From Sycon ciliatum (taxonomy: Eukaryota; Porifera; Calcarea; Leucosolenida; Sycettidae), in contig NC_088645.1 of the NCBI RefSeq assembly GCF_964019385.1, positions 36,070,303 through 36,134,302 of the forward strand: a stretch of 64,000 nucleotides of DNA, written 5' to 3'. Shown piece after piece: positions 9,491 to 20,368 of the stretch (positions are counted from its first letter, which is position 1; each line of letters begins with the position of its first letter). Made by a program: the position numbers and the translations under genes. The notes under the pieces were generated by a model, which searched no databases, was not told the DNA's origin, and saw nothing but the letters and a program-made list of their open reading frames with translations.

Positions 9491-12242
9491 AATCGTCCTG
9501 GTCCTTCACCTTTGAGAAGAAGTCAGCTCTCTCATTCTCTTCCCGAGGTATCCACTCTGCCCGGAACGTGATACCTTGTCGGATGCAGATACAGAAGAGT
9601 GCCAGGGCTTCGTCGTGAAGATGGGGGTGTTTGCTGCCAGATGCGATTATCGCGACTGCCGCCTGATTATCTGATCGGTGGATCACTTCGCATCCTGACA
9701 AGACTGGTAATAGAGATAGTATCACGTATCTAACGGCAACGAGCTCACGGAGAGTGCTGCTTGTTTCACGTACCTCTGGTGGAAGCGGTCCTCTGGCAAC
9801 GCAGGTGCCGAGCTTTGAAACGGAGTATCCGCCCCACCCAGTTTCGCTGGCATCTGACCAAGTGAGAACTGCAGACGCTGCTACGAGGGGCCTCAGCGGG
9901 CGGCCGTGGAATTTATGGAAGCTTTCCGACCAAAACATGATTTCATTGAGGAGCTGGGGAGTCGCATGTACAATCTCCTCCCACGAGGCGGCTGTGGAGA
10001 TAGCCTCATACATTGCTCTAGTTTGTAGCCGTGTTACCGTACCGAAAGCTGGGCTCATTGAGATGATGGAGCCTGCGATCTTGGCTACTTCTCTGGCTGT
10101 GGCCTGATCAAGGTTTGTTGTGGTGAGGAGGTGCGAGAGTTTCTCTACGCGCGCTTCGGTCACCTTGATGGTGCCCTGGGCCAGGTCAATATGGAAGCCC
10201 AGCATGTCTCCCTGTTGTGATGGTGTGAATCGGCTTTTCTCACTGAGAATAAAACCTGATTTCAGGATGTCTGCCCGAACAATATCAGCAAGCTTACTAG
10301 CAGCAGTCTGTGACGATTCTGCCCCCGCACCGTCGTCTAGATACATGAACAATTTGTGACCATTGCGTCTCCACCAGTGCACCAGAACTCTGGTGATTTT
10401 CGTAAATACATGTGGTGCGGTGCAGAGTCCGAAAGGTAACACTGTAAATGTGTAGAGCTCTCCTCGCCATTTGAATCCCAAATATTTGTGATATCTGGGA
10501 TCAATGTCGATATGGTGGTAAGCGGACTTCAGGTCGAATGAGACAAAATACTCCCCCTTTTCAAACATGGTTCGAAGGGTGCTGATATCCTCGTATTTGA
10601 ACCTAGGTGCCAGGAGGTGCTTGTTGAGATATCGCAGGTCTAGGATCAGCCTCAGCTTTTTTCTGCTCAACTACACCTAGAGGGCTACAAATTAGGCCTT
10701 GACAGATTATGCTAATATTTTCGTGAAATTATGCTTTTCGCATTGCTGACAAAATTGCAGAATTATGCTATTTTTATGCTAAAAGTTATCATATTGTGCC
10801 GCATTATGCTCACATATGCTGCTAATGTATAATGGTTCTGTGCAAAATAACAGGGGAATTTTTGTAGAGGGCGTTGTACTGTAGTAGCAAAAGTTCAACG
10901 GGCTCAACGCACCGTCCGACCTAGTATAGCTACGACCGTCGCGTCACTGATTGTAGTGGACTGGACATGTTATCAAGGGAGTCGTAAACCTACAACTTTC
11001 TGGTGCATCTACTTATACTTATACTTGTAGAACATGTACAACTGTATGGAATTTGATGCGAACAGGCGGATTATTCCAATTTTATGCGATTCGTATGCAA
11101 TTTGCCTCGAATAATTCGATTATTCGATTTTGGTAGGAATTATGCGAAAATTTATGCTAGCATAATCTGTCAAGGCCTACTACAAATGCTGATCTTGTCA
11201 GCAGTGGTTTTCTCAATGCATTTTGCAGATTGTAAACTGACGATAGCTTCGGACACAAATGATACATGTTTGAAACAGCTTGAGTGATTTTTTGCAGCAT
11301 AGGGTGTGGGAGTGGTTGTGAACGGTAGATAGTAACCATTACTTAATACATTGAATGTGAAGGACGAGCAGCCAATAGATGACCAAAAACTTAAACAATT
11401 ACGAAGGCGACCGCTGAGTACAACATTACACGACGAGGATGATTCACAATAAAAATCATTGGCAGAATGCATAGGATAGATCAACTCAGCAATATTACAT
11501 TGAGGATACGATTGAGGATACGCGTGATTCAAGTGATAATTCTCTGGCTCATCGAGCTCTCCTAGCGTTTCCAGAGGCTGCGTCTGAGCAAAGCTTGGCC
11601 CAGTGGCCAGGTTTTCCGCAGGCGAAGCATACGACTTTCGCCGACGGGGCAGCAGACGACTGCTGGTCGGTTCGCGGAGCTGGAGGGACCCTGGGGCTCC
11701 GCGGCGAGTATGGCTCGTAGTGAGGACGAAAACTAGAACTGGGCCTCACTGATCGGCTCTGTCGCCTGGTCTTCTCCACTTCAGTCTCAGCCCTCTTGAT
11801 CCTTTTCGCGTCCTCGTCATCGTCGGCAATGTCATGCTCGCCTTTGTACTGGATCGCCGTGGCCCAGTCATATTTGTCGGCGATTTTTATAATTTTCTTC
11901 CTTTTGTCGCATAAGGACATACCTTCCATGATGGCGGTTTTGGCAGGTCCATCCGGGATGGTCCGGGCCGCGTCCTCCAGCTTCGCCTCCACCTGGTCCA
12001 CAAAGTCGTGATGCTCCTTGCAGCTCTCCTAGATCCTTACGAAAGGAGTAAGTAGTTGTTTGCTTTGCTTTGAGGCGATGCAACTCCGCAGTGGCAGTTT
12101 CCAGTTGCTTCTTGCATGCCTCCATTTCAGAGACAGACTTCTCTGCTAGAGCATGCTGCTCTTTGACAAGTTGTGTCAGGTTCGTTGCCCAGTCTGGCGT
12201 GGCGGACGAAGCTGAAGCGGGAGCAGATGCGTTCTCAGCCAT
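9372..12242 (-). mobile_element. DIRS-like (tyrosine-recombinase) retroelement fossil
   Basis: The right part (about 11.5-12.2 kb) is Gag-like with a zinc knuckle CFACGKPGHWAKLC. The left part (about 9.4-10.7 kb) encodes reverse transcriptase (LDLRYLNKHL, then YLDDGAG) and RNase H (WSDASETGWGG). The LDLRYLNKHL signature and the RT-RH order are typical of DIRS/Ngaro elements. No recombinase was found and terminal repeats were not located. The element is broken in several places and is additionally split by a hAT MITE at 10693-11179. Confidence 0.7.
10693..11179. mobile_element. hAT MITE, copy 1
   Basis: Terminal inverted repeats TAGGCCTTGACAGATTATGC and its complement, flanked by an exact 8-bp target duplication CTACAAAT (10685-10692 and 11180-11187). 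The 8-bp duplication and TAGG end mark the hAT superfamily. There is no coding, so it is non-autonomous. It sits inside the DIRS-like fossil and is therefore younger. Confidence 0.9.
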
Positions 12243-12779
12243 GCTGGTGAGAGAAAAAATTTGATTAATGTCTGTTGGAAAGACGAAAAAGAACGTGGTG
12301 TCGAAAAGGCTACCTCAAGACGACTGGCCAGTCGTGCTCATGCGCAGCGGTTTAGAGAACATGTGAAGATGTACGAGTAAAAAGAAATTGATCAGATGAC
12401 TGCTCACTTGTGAGAAAAAAACACGAGAAAAAACCGCTGTGACGAGAAAATACTTCTCGCCTCTGTCGCTGCGCTCTGCCGTCGAGAAGATACCATTTAC
12501 GTGTACCAAAGGTAACGATTCTCACTTATTCTCAACGCTCAATAGGACAGTATATTATGTATCGATTTCTGTATAACGATTTCTATTTTAACGACAGATT
12601 TCTCCTCGTTAAGGAGGTTCGCGACGGTTAGCGCCATGTTGGATTTCCGAATTTTTTTCTGAAAAATAATGCCTTTCGGAGTGGAAAAATGGGACGCGAT
12701 CATGCACAGAAAATAGCTTGACCATGACTTCGCAGTGCTCGAGTCGAGACAAGATTTGAGGAAGAAGCTCAGCCACTAG
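12243..12779. other. no gene; contains a dispersed repeat
   Basis: The segment at about 12495-12605 (TTTACGTGTACCAAAGGTAA, then a TTTCTGTA/TATTTTAAC run) has a diverged direct copy at about 58018-58135. The rest shows nothing recognisable. Confidence 0.45.
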
Positions 12780-12839
12780 TGGACTTGCGGCTTTGTTTTG
12801 ACATTGGCGGTTTTTGGATAGCTCGGTTCTCCTGCCGAC

Positions 12840-13288
12840 GTGTCCTGGAGATGAAGACGCGGGAGAGTAATCCGTCACCCACGACGCGGCCTCTCATTCT
12901 GCGTACTGGACGATGCAAGAAGCCGAGGAGGGGGACGCTTCGCAAACTCAAACGATCGATCGAGTTCCTGAAAAACGGAAAGGGCGATCTCCATCACTAA
13001 CGCCACTGGATTCGACTCCCGCGAAGAGGTCGTTCAGTGCCCCTCTTCACGGTCGACGAATCGTTCATCTCAGGTATCTGGCTGTGGGATTGTCTGCGTG
13101 CCAGAATCCTGGATGTGGCAAACCTCTTGCGCTCATTGATTGCGTTGAAGAGAAGAGGTACGACCTGGGCAGCGTACTTGTCATTCCGTGTCAGCAGTGT
13201 GGGGAATTTATAGATACAGATAGCCCTGTAATTACTGCTCAACACCATGGCCCCCGTGCTTCCACAAGCAACACCAAAGCTGCTTTGG
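12840..13288 (+). CDS. candidate first exon of a Mutator-like transposase gene
   Basis: The frame starting at ATG 12913 gives a basic, Ser/Pro-rich leader. It is followed by CQNPGCGKPLALIDC, EEKRYDLGSVL and IPCQQCG, which resemble the zinc-binding N-terminal part of Mutator-like transposase domain proteins common in marine invertebrates. NTKAALG fits the start of the next conserved block. The frame ends at a good donor, GG|GTAAGTG, at 13288/13289, and no second exon was found downstream. It may be a solitary exon of a dead transposon. The family call is from memory of its motifs. Confidence 0.35.
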
Positions 13289-13511
13289 GTAAGTGCGTTT
13301 TTCAATCTCATAAGATTTACTCATGATAATTTCAGGGCCTGCTGGAGAGCCGGGTCAGCCGGGTCACGCGCCCGGCTGGGGAACTGCACGACCTGGCTGA
13401 ACAGATAACACCGGGTCCAGTCTGATCCGGCTGAAAAATGTCTCAAACTGACAATGGATTCCTAAAATACCGGTATTTTACGACTCGCGGACCCCATCTG
13501 TTGCAAATCTA

Positions 13512-13765
13512 CAGTCCATTTCAAAACTATAGACGCGTACCTAGGCAAAAACCGTTATGCCAGCATCTATACCACATAAAATCTGTGATCACTTTGTGCA
13601 TAAATTTTTCCAAATTGGGCGTCTGTTATCCAATCCTTTAGAAACTATAATGAGAGTAATTGTGGAGCGATCCTGAGCAATATTCCGAAAACTATTCTCA
13701 AAAAGGTCCAGCCAAATTTGAAATATTTCAAAAACCCTACGCGTCTATAGTTTTGAAATGCACTG
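13512..13765. mobile_element. 254-bp TA-flanked MITE
   Basis: Ends CAGTCCATTTCAAAACTATA and the near-exact complement, next to TA on both sides (13510-13511 and 13766-13767). CAGT ends with a TA duplication suggest the pogo/Tc1-mariner group. Non-coding. Confidence 0.8.
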
Positions 13766-13937
13766 TAGCGCAACCGTACACACTACAGTCTACACGTATA
13801 CAAGCGACAGAAACTCGGCTAGGGTCAACTGGGGTCAACTGGTTCGAGCGCGGCGAGCCAGCGGCGAGCAGGAAGTCAGGACATTCAAAGTCGATGGGGC
13901 AGGCAGTCAGAAGCGTAACTAACTTTGGCTATAGCTT

Positions 13938-14363
13938 TTGACACAGTTGCAAGTTTTCAGCCGACTGGTGATTTGGACGATGGAGACCGCAGCGAAGAGA
14001 AAAAGAACTCACGCTTTCCAAAACTCTTGGAAGAAAGGTCGACCCTGGCTGAAGCTTGTGAAGACGGCGATGCGGAACTCGCTGTCGACGAGGAATCTGG
14101 AGATGATCATGGCAATCAAGCTTGATGTTCCTGCCGTCGCCGACTTCAATTACGACAAGGCTATGGCTGCATGGCATTCTGAGGTGACTCGGCACAGTAC
14201 GACTGCAACGTCAACCTCTTCTGAGCGGCGGGACCTGGCCCGCACACCCAGAGCAGCAACGCCAGCAGCCACCCCAAAAGGTGCTGCAGCCCCCCCCCCC
14301 CCCAGTGCTCTATTATGTGAACATGTTCGTCCTGCTACTAGCACTACTTGTATAATATTATAA
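13938..14363 (+). CDS. unassigned open frame
   Basis: A 141-codon frame. The segment METAAKRKRTHAFQNSWKKG followed by RPWL is reminiscent of the start of BED-finger/hAT-related host proteins, but the expected cysteines are not in this frame. The C-terminal part is Ala/Pro/Thr-rich low complexity over a poly-C run. CCGGGTCA-type motifs near 13345 and 14580 are inverted relative to each other, so the frame may lie inside a larger degraded DNA element. I do not assign a function. Confidence 0.15.
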   Translation: MTQLQVFSRLVIWTMETAAKRKRTHAFQNSWKKGRPWLKLVKTAMRNSLSTRNLEMIMAIKLDVPAVADFNYDKAMAAWHSEVTRHSTTATSTSSERRDLARTPRAATPAATPKGAAAPPPPSALLCEHVRPATSTTCIIL

Positions 14364-14689
14364 ATTAGAAAACAGAATTCCTTTTTTTCAAATTGTTAAA
14401 TCAGAATCCAATGGAACTGCTTTGCATTCTTCACGTAATGTCGTTTACCTTCTACGTTTGCGGACTTTGATAGTTCGCCTTGTTCTCTAAAATTTCCGAT
14501 TTCCGGTAATAAATTCGCCTTTCTGTTTTCCTGCGTTTTGAGCAGGCTTTTTGGTTGTTTTTCTGTCGGATGATATGACCCGGCTTGACCCGGCTGGCCT
14601 GCATGCGCCAGGTACACTCTGACCGGGCTGTGTTGAATGTCTAGAGCAGGCCCTGGATATTTGGGAGTCATTTCCACCCTATGGCTATG

Positions 14690-15075
14690 GAAATGTATGA
14701 GCACACTGTATGCGCGGCGGCCGCGAGCGTGTGTGTGTTTGCATAGACCTGCATGTTTGTGCATGTGTGCACCATATGCATGTATGAACATGCACATGCA
14801 TATGCGCTCATGTGGACGTGCCCTCGCACACATACTATACACACGTGCATGACCGCTCCCAGCGCATGTTGGTGTTACATGTGTATGCGGGCATCTCCAC
14901 TCATGCACATGAGTGTGCACATGCATGTGGGTGGGTACGCACACGTGCGTGAATGTATGTGTGTGTACGCGCGTGTGTGTTCTATTGCGTGTGAGAGCAT
15001 GCATGTGTGTGTGTGCGTGTGCGTGTGTGTGTGTGTGTGTGTATGTGTGCACGGATGTGTGTGTCGATGGTGTGC
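14690..15075. repeat. TG/CA-rich simple repeat
   Basis: An extended (TGTG/CATG)n tract with a nearly pure (TG)n core at about 15000-15040. The open frames on both strands here are artefacts of the repeat. Confidence 0.85.
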
Positions 15076-15167
15076 ATTTTTGTGATTGGTGAACACTCTG
15101 ATCCCTAAACGGCGATACCGGAGCTCCCTAGCTACAGCCTCAGATTGATTTATAGTTCATCGTTGGG

Positions 15168-15560
15168 AATGAGTTCGCTGCTCATGATGCTGTTGCGGAT
15201 GTTGCGGCCCTAGCTGAAATTGTCGAAGCTCGCCCTGATGCCAGTATCCCGGTAGTGTAGCACTCTGTCACTTTTGCATCAGCATGTTCGGCGATGGAGT
15301 TTGCAGAACATCAGCAAAAGCGGCTGGCCACCCTTCAACCGTTGGTCCAAGCAACGTGCTTCTCTAAATCAGTTCAAGGGCGGCAGTGCGGGCAGCTGCC
15401 AGTGGGATGGTGATGAAGCACTTTGTCTTATCCTACAAACGAAGTGGTGAGCCAGCCATTTCCAGACTGATGAAGGAGCAAGTCGGAGGTAAGAAGCGGG
15501 TGGCAGTCTCAAGGAAGATTATATTAGTGGTGGCTGAACACCTAGCGAAGAACCAACAGC
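15168..15560 (+). pseudogene. DEDDh exonuclease-like gene fragment
   Basis: GNEFAAHDAVADVAALAEIV contains an Exo III motif (H-x-A-x-x-D) as in DEDDh 3'-5' exonucleases. A second block, SGMVMKHFVLSYKRSGEPAI, then KRVAVSRKII, matches the conserved region I recall downstream of such exonuclease domains in sponge, cnidarian and PML-like proteins. A stop codon and a frame change separate the blocks, so this is a remnant of a gene or of a transposon-borne copy. The upstream half of the domain is absent. Confidence 0.4.
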
Positions 15561-15619
15561 AACCCAACTGTAAGGAACGCCCTGTGGCACAGTGCTTCAC
15601 TTGTTTGTGCGCACCGTAA

Positions 15620-16530
15620 AATACCATCATTTTTGCCAGTGTGGGGACACGTTCTAGCTCGCATAGTTGAAGAACAAGAGGACTCAGTGTTGTCTGATTC
15701 GTTCCAACATGTCAGCTTTCATTGTAGTTTGATATGGGGCAGTGCTAAGCGCTATCATAGCTACATGTACATGTATCACAACCAAGTGCCAACAGGAGAG
15801 TAATCATGGAGAAAAGTACCTATCGATAATGCGTGCACCCAGGGTTTTCCGGCAAATTTACTAGTTCAGCTATTCCATCCTTGTATTGTTCTGAACGCCG
15901 AGGGCTCTAGTGAGTTTATGCAACACCTATCAACAGCCAAAAATCCAATAAGTTATGACCAAAGCAGCAGCAGAGAAGTACAAGCAATATAGATACGTGA
16001 ATTTACCAATTTTAGGCAAATTTTGACAGTTTTTTGGATTTTTCTCCAGAATATGCACGGTGACCCCTATTTTCGCCGCGGTAAACCTGTTCCAACCCAC
16101 TTAAAGAACGTGTTTGAAGTATCCACATATAGGGCAAACTCAAAAATAAGCTGCAAAAAATATTCAAAGTTTCATTTTTTGCGTCTTTTTGTTCTTCTCC
16201 AGGAAATGACGACCTGGATCCCATCGTCAACCAAAGTGTACATTTTTCGGTGTTGATATCATCTTAGTCAATACCTCGAACAGTCTGTAAAATTTTATGT
16301 CATATTTTCTGTACTAACTGATGTTATGGTCGATTTCTCATCAATTTTGGGATTTTGTGTTATTTTGTGTCATCAAGGAAAATTGTGTTTTTGGCAAGAC
16401 CTATTCGGGCAATTGAAAAACTGATGTTACTAAGCGAAAATATAAGGCTGTACCTATTCAAATCTGATGTCAGATTGGGCTGATGTTGAAATTAAATTTT
16501 TGGGGCTAACTGTCCCGAACCCCCTTAACT
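15620..16530. other. no gene recognised
   Basis: AT-rich sequence without a convincing frame, repeat or RNA motif. Confidence 0.4.
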
Positions 16531-16536
16531 CGTTAG

Positions 16537-16713
16537 ACATGAAGTTGATTGTTCCAACTAGGAACACACGCTTCTTGCCGAACTTGACACTTGACTGACT
16601 CACGACTGCCATCCGGAGCACACGAGGAGCACGTCGCACCTTCCACTCGGCAAACCGGCAAGAAAGCACCACTCCTAGCTCCTAGCTCCTAGTTGGAACA
16701 ATCAACTTCATGA
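16537..16713. repeat. inverted-repeat element, 177 bp
   Basis: CATGAAGTTGATTGTTCCAA and its complement close a ~130-bp interior that includes GACACTTGACTGACTCACGA, a sequence shared with the neighbouring element at about 16812-17287 and related to 58165-58230. Confidence 0.6.
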
Positions 16714-16779
16714 CTATTACCGCCGAAGTCGCAACTTCTAAGGTCGTAACTCGTTAGAGTTATTGTTAATAATATTATT

Positions 16780-17287
16780 ACAAAGTAGTGGTTGCGACTT
16801 CGGCGTTGATTTGAAAGAAAGGGTTTGCTCCCCACACTGGAGCTCGCGCTATTCCGCCGACTTTACTTGACACTTGACTGACTCACGACTGCCATCCAGA
16901 GCACACGAGAAGTCCATCGAACCTTCGACTCGGCAAACCTGCAAGAAAGCACCACTCCCTGCTCAATACACAGTGTTTCGGGGAATTCACCCCTCATCAG
17001 TTGAGCTTGAGTAGGCTGAGGAAGATTGTGCCTGAAGAGCACCACTTATATGGTGCTCTCCAGGCACAAACATCTCCAGGGATACAAACTTACTGAGACG
17101 CTCCGTTTCCAGCGCCACAAACACCTCGTGAACACCAGATAGCAGCGTGAGTCAGTGTCGCTTCTGGACTGTGAGAACGGATGGACTCGTGTGCTCTGGT
17201 TGGCAGTCGTGAGCCAGTCAAGTGTCAAGTAAAGTCGGCAGAATAGCGCGAGCTCCAGTGTGGGGAGCAAACCCCTTCTTACAAATT
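16780..17287. repeat. foldback-type MITE (AAGAAAGGGTTTGCTCC family)
   Basis: The arms at about 16812-16925 and 17170-17287 are inverted copies (AGGGTTTGCTCCCCACACTG, then GACTTTACTTGACACTTGAC). The outer motif GTGGTTGCGACTTCGGCG precedes the left arm. Related pieces lie at 25866-26150, 37826-37912 and about 58140-58165, so this is a dispersed family. Exact ends and target duplication are unclear. Confidence 0.6.
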
Positions 17288-17571
17288 CTTATTATTGTAA
17301 ATAACGCTGAGTGAGTATACTGTACTGTAATAATGATACATGTATACAGTCATGACATTGTACAGATAGTTGACGTAGACTTACTGAGTGTTAAAAGCCG
17401 CGGACATACATGATTGTACATGACTGTAATACGAGCAAATACATGTATGCACCACTATTCTACTAATAAACTACAGCCGAAAACTACGAAGTCGAAAGCT
17501 ACACAACAAGCGGAACGCATTGGGCACACAGAGATAATTTGCAAAAAAACGTCAGATAGAGAACAACAGTA

Positions 17572-17812
17572 CAGTAGAGTCGCGCGCCCAAGAACGTTGT
17601 TTCCAAGGGGTTAGCCTGGGACGTTCTTATTTTTTCTGCAATCTGGCTGCGTTCTTGTAGCACGTTCTTAGAAACAATCTGTACTGGATCATATGTATTC
17701 CACAAGCTGCCAGAAAACCAACACCGCCGTTCTTAGCTTTAGGCTGTGGTGTTCTTAGAATTTCAGGCTGGACGCTCTTGGGCTCCGCGTTCTTCAGCGC
17801 GCGGCTCTACTG
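17572..17812. mobile_element. 241-bp TA-flanked MITE
   Basis: Ends CAGTAGAGTCGCGCGC and the complement GCGCGCGGCTCTACTG with TA on both sides (17570-17571 and 17813-17814). The interior repeats the word CGTTCTTA several times. Pogo-like by its ends. Non-coding. Confidence 0.8.
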
Positions 17813-18231
17813 TACGTGCGTGACATAACGGCAGAACGAACAAGGCAGACTCAAAACACTCCAACACTCTGCAGCAAGATAACACTGGCAAACCGTGATC
17901 CAGTTCACACAGCGCTGGACAAACTTTGCTACCGTCAATGTATCCATAGTGACCTCCTGAAAATGCCTGGAAATGTTAAATTTTGAATTTTCCTTTGTTC
18001 AAGCACTGCACTTGCAGGCAAATGAAACATCATCAAAAAGTGTGGAGCACGACCGCGGTACCGCGAATGGCGAGTGTCAGTGGAACCGCGCTGCTCTGCT
18101 GCATGTACCGCGGAGCAGCAGAGCCGCAGCGGAACCCGGGCCTTAGGCTGTGTTAACATGAGAATTTTCAACCCGGGTTGAAAGTCTCTACAGTCATGTA
18201 TGGTGGAAAATTAGGTGCGTGCTTACATGTA

Positions 18232-18611
18232 CCGTAAAATCCTGCCAGAGCGCCCCGTCTCTCCTGTCCGCCCCTCCCTGACTTCTTGTCAGGGATGTAT
18301 CCTCGTATGACTCTGTCGCAGTCTGTGATGCCGCACTGTACTGCAGACGGGTGCTCGACCCCGTTGGAAATGTACGCAACAGTGCCCACCCTAGGTACCC
18401 TCTTGACCAGGGATCGCACAAACCCTGAGTTTTGACGGGTCTGTACGACTCCCGGCTCTTGACCTTTGGTCGTTGTACGAGATGCACAAACAGTTTTCGT
18501 AGGGTGAGTACTTTTTCATGTTGCACTGAATGCGGCAAGGAGGACCCGCCCATCCGCCTCTCCCCACCTGAAACGACGAGGAGGTAGGGGCGCTCTGGCA
18601 GGATTTTACGG
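18232..18611. mobile_element. 380-bp TA-flanked MITE
   Basis: Ends CCGTAAAATCCTGCCAGAGC and its exact complement, each next to TA (18230-18231 and 18612-18613). The complementarity continues into AGCGCCCC. Non-coding. Confidence 0.85.
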
Positions 18612-18841
18612 TATATGAAGTGAGTTAATCCGGGTCAATTACTGTACTGATATGCCAACAGAAGCCTTGTCAGTTGTGGTCAGTTTTGTGTGTGGGCCTT
18701 CATGAAGACGGTTAAAAGTAATAATAATTAAATGTGGTGCACTAACTCCCTTACTTACACCACACACTACCATCCTCTCGACTTTCACTGATTTGAGACT
18801 GAAAATAAAAAAATCCAAGTAATATTAGTTACTCACCTCTC

Positions 18842-19110
18842 ACAGACCTTCCTCCTCTCTTATCACGGCCAAGGTGACCAGACATATCATGCGAGTGGCA
18901 TGGATGCAATATCTCCTTTTGTTGGCCGTCGTCTGTGATCCATTGTGGTAGGCATTCATCTGTTTGGCGAAAAAGGACCCCACGATCCAAGACGAAGTTG
19001 ACTGCAAAGCGTTTTATTGCTCTACGCCTCTTCGCGTCCGCAGGAAACGAGGCAGGCGTTTGCAAGCAACGCTTGCAAGACTTCGTCGTAACACGCCCGA
19101 TTAACACCAA
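18842..19110 (-). pseudogene. integrase zinc-finger (H2C2) fragment
   Basis: The frame reads RRRAIKRFAVNF, VLFRQTDECLPQWI, then ILHPCHSHDMSGHLGRDK. This matches the region just before and within the H2C2 finger of integrases and integrase-like transposases (GHLGRDK is diagnostic). A donor-like GTGAGT follows about 25 bases later. Too little remains to say whether it comes from a retroelement, a Ginger-type transposon or a domesticated gene. Confidence 0.45.
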
Positions 19111-19168
19111 GCGAAGACATCTTCAGGAGTTTTTGAAGAAAAAAAACCGAAAGCACAACTCATTATAG

Positions 19169-19202
19169 CAAGAGTGCATAAACAACTATTTATGGACTCT
19201 TG
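19169..19202. mobile_element. 34-bp CAAGAGT micro-MITE with 7-bp target duplication
   Basis: CAAGAGTGCATAAA and TTTATGGACTCTTG are inverted copies only 6 bases apart. The copy is flanked by an exact 7-bp duplication ATTATAG (19162-19168 and 19203-19209). It is essentially two family termini joined with the interior lost, inserted at the end of the foldback element that follows. Confidence 0.75.
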
Positions 19203-19203
19203 A

Positions 19204-19610
19204 TTATAGCAATAAAAACTGCTTTATGGCAGTTTTCTAAAAAAGTTATTGTGTTCTAGTCCATGGACCCCGTCTAAAAAGTAAGAAATTAACGAAATGT
19301 GATAGCTGAAAACTAAAATTTCACACAAAACCTCACAATAATCGCAACACTTGAAATGCTGCTTTCAACACTAAACTTGTACTGCACCAACAATTGGCAA
19401 CATGCATGCATAGGAAAGAGGATCACGAGGGGAAAAGGTCTTCTGCATGTAGCTTTTCATTCTGTGTGTGATTACTGTGAGGTTTTGTGTGAAATTTTAA
19501 TTTTCGGCTATCACATTTCGTTAATTTCTTACTTTTTAGACGGGGTCCATGGACTAGAACACAATAACTTTTTTTAGAAAACTGCCATAAAGCAGTTTTT
19601 ATTGCTATAA
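19204..19610. mobile_element. foldback MITE, copy 1 (~145-bp arms)
   Basis: The left arm starts TTATAGCAATAAAAACTGC and runs to about 19348. The right arm is its complement from about 19464 to 19610. The central 115 bp are unpaired. Non-coding. The ends read TA-like on both sides, but the exact boundary is ambiguous. A split second copy is at 21603-23669. Confidence 0.8.
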
Positions 19611-19616
19611 TAGTTA

Positions 19617-20368
19617 AGCCTAGTTCACATTCGACGCAACGCCGACGGTACGGGACGTAAGGGCTTGTCGGGAGGGCTGGGGTGAGCTGTAAAATCCTGT
19701 ACGATTGGTACGACACGACATGCAGCAGTCGTTGCGACGTTCAACGTCGAACGGCGCGAGTCATAAGGCACGGTCCGTGACGGGGTGACTTTCGGTCCAG
19801 TTTCGGACCTAAGTTCTCGTTTTTCGGGACTTCTCTTCAAATATTTCTCCTTGAAAGAAGCGGAATCAAGTTCACAATACCAGTTTTTCATGAAGACCAA
19901 AAAATTAGCCCTGAAAGTTGTGGCATTCAAATAATAGCCCCAGGAAATGATAGAATAGTTCGTCCGTCACGCTTCTGAACTATCCCTAAATACAATAGGT
20001 GACATGAGATCTTATGTTGCTAAAATTCAACTCAAGTCGTGCTAGCCATTCTGTGACTTGTCATGGGAAGCGCAGTGTTCGAAATACTAAAAATTTCCAA
20101 GTACGAATCGGGAGTAGTCGGCGCACGACGCCGTCTCCTGTTCACACTCGAATTGCAGCCGTTTTGTACGCTTGCGTCCCCGTCTACGCCCGTCTACGGT
20201 ATGTAAAGTTGGATCGATCCAACTCTTCCCGTCGCTTCCCGATCTGTACGGTAGTACGGTTGCGTTCCCGTTCCTGGTGTTCACATTGGACGCCGTCAGT
20301 CCGTCCCGTCGCTTCCCGTCGATCCTTACGTCGCGTCCCGTCGCGCCCCGTCGAATGTGAGCTAGGCT
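19617..20368. mobile_element. Harbinger-like MITE, copy 1 (752 bp)
   Basis: Ends AGCCTAGTTCACATTCGACG and complement (one mismatch), with a 3-bp duplication TTA (19614-19616 and 20369-20371). The interior is rich in CGTCCCGTCG words. A 711-bp relative lies at 60184-60894. The TTA duplication suggests PIF/Harbinger. No transposase is encoded. Confidence 0.8.

Noticed and set aside
14396-15052. 218-residue His/Thr-rich protein
   Set aside because: Translation of a TG/CA simple repeat.
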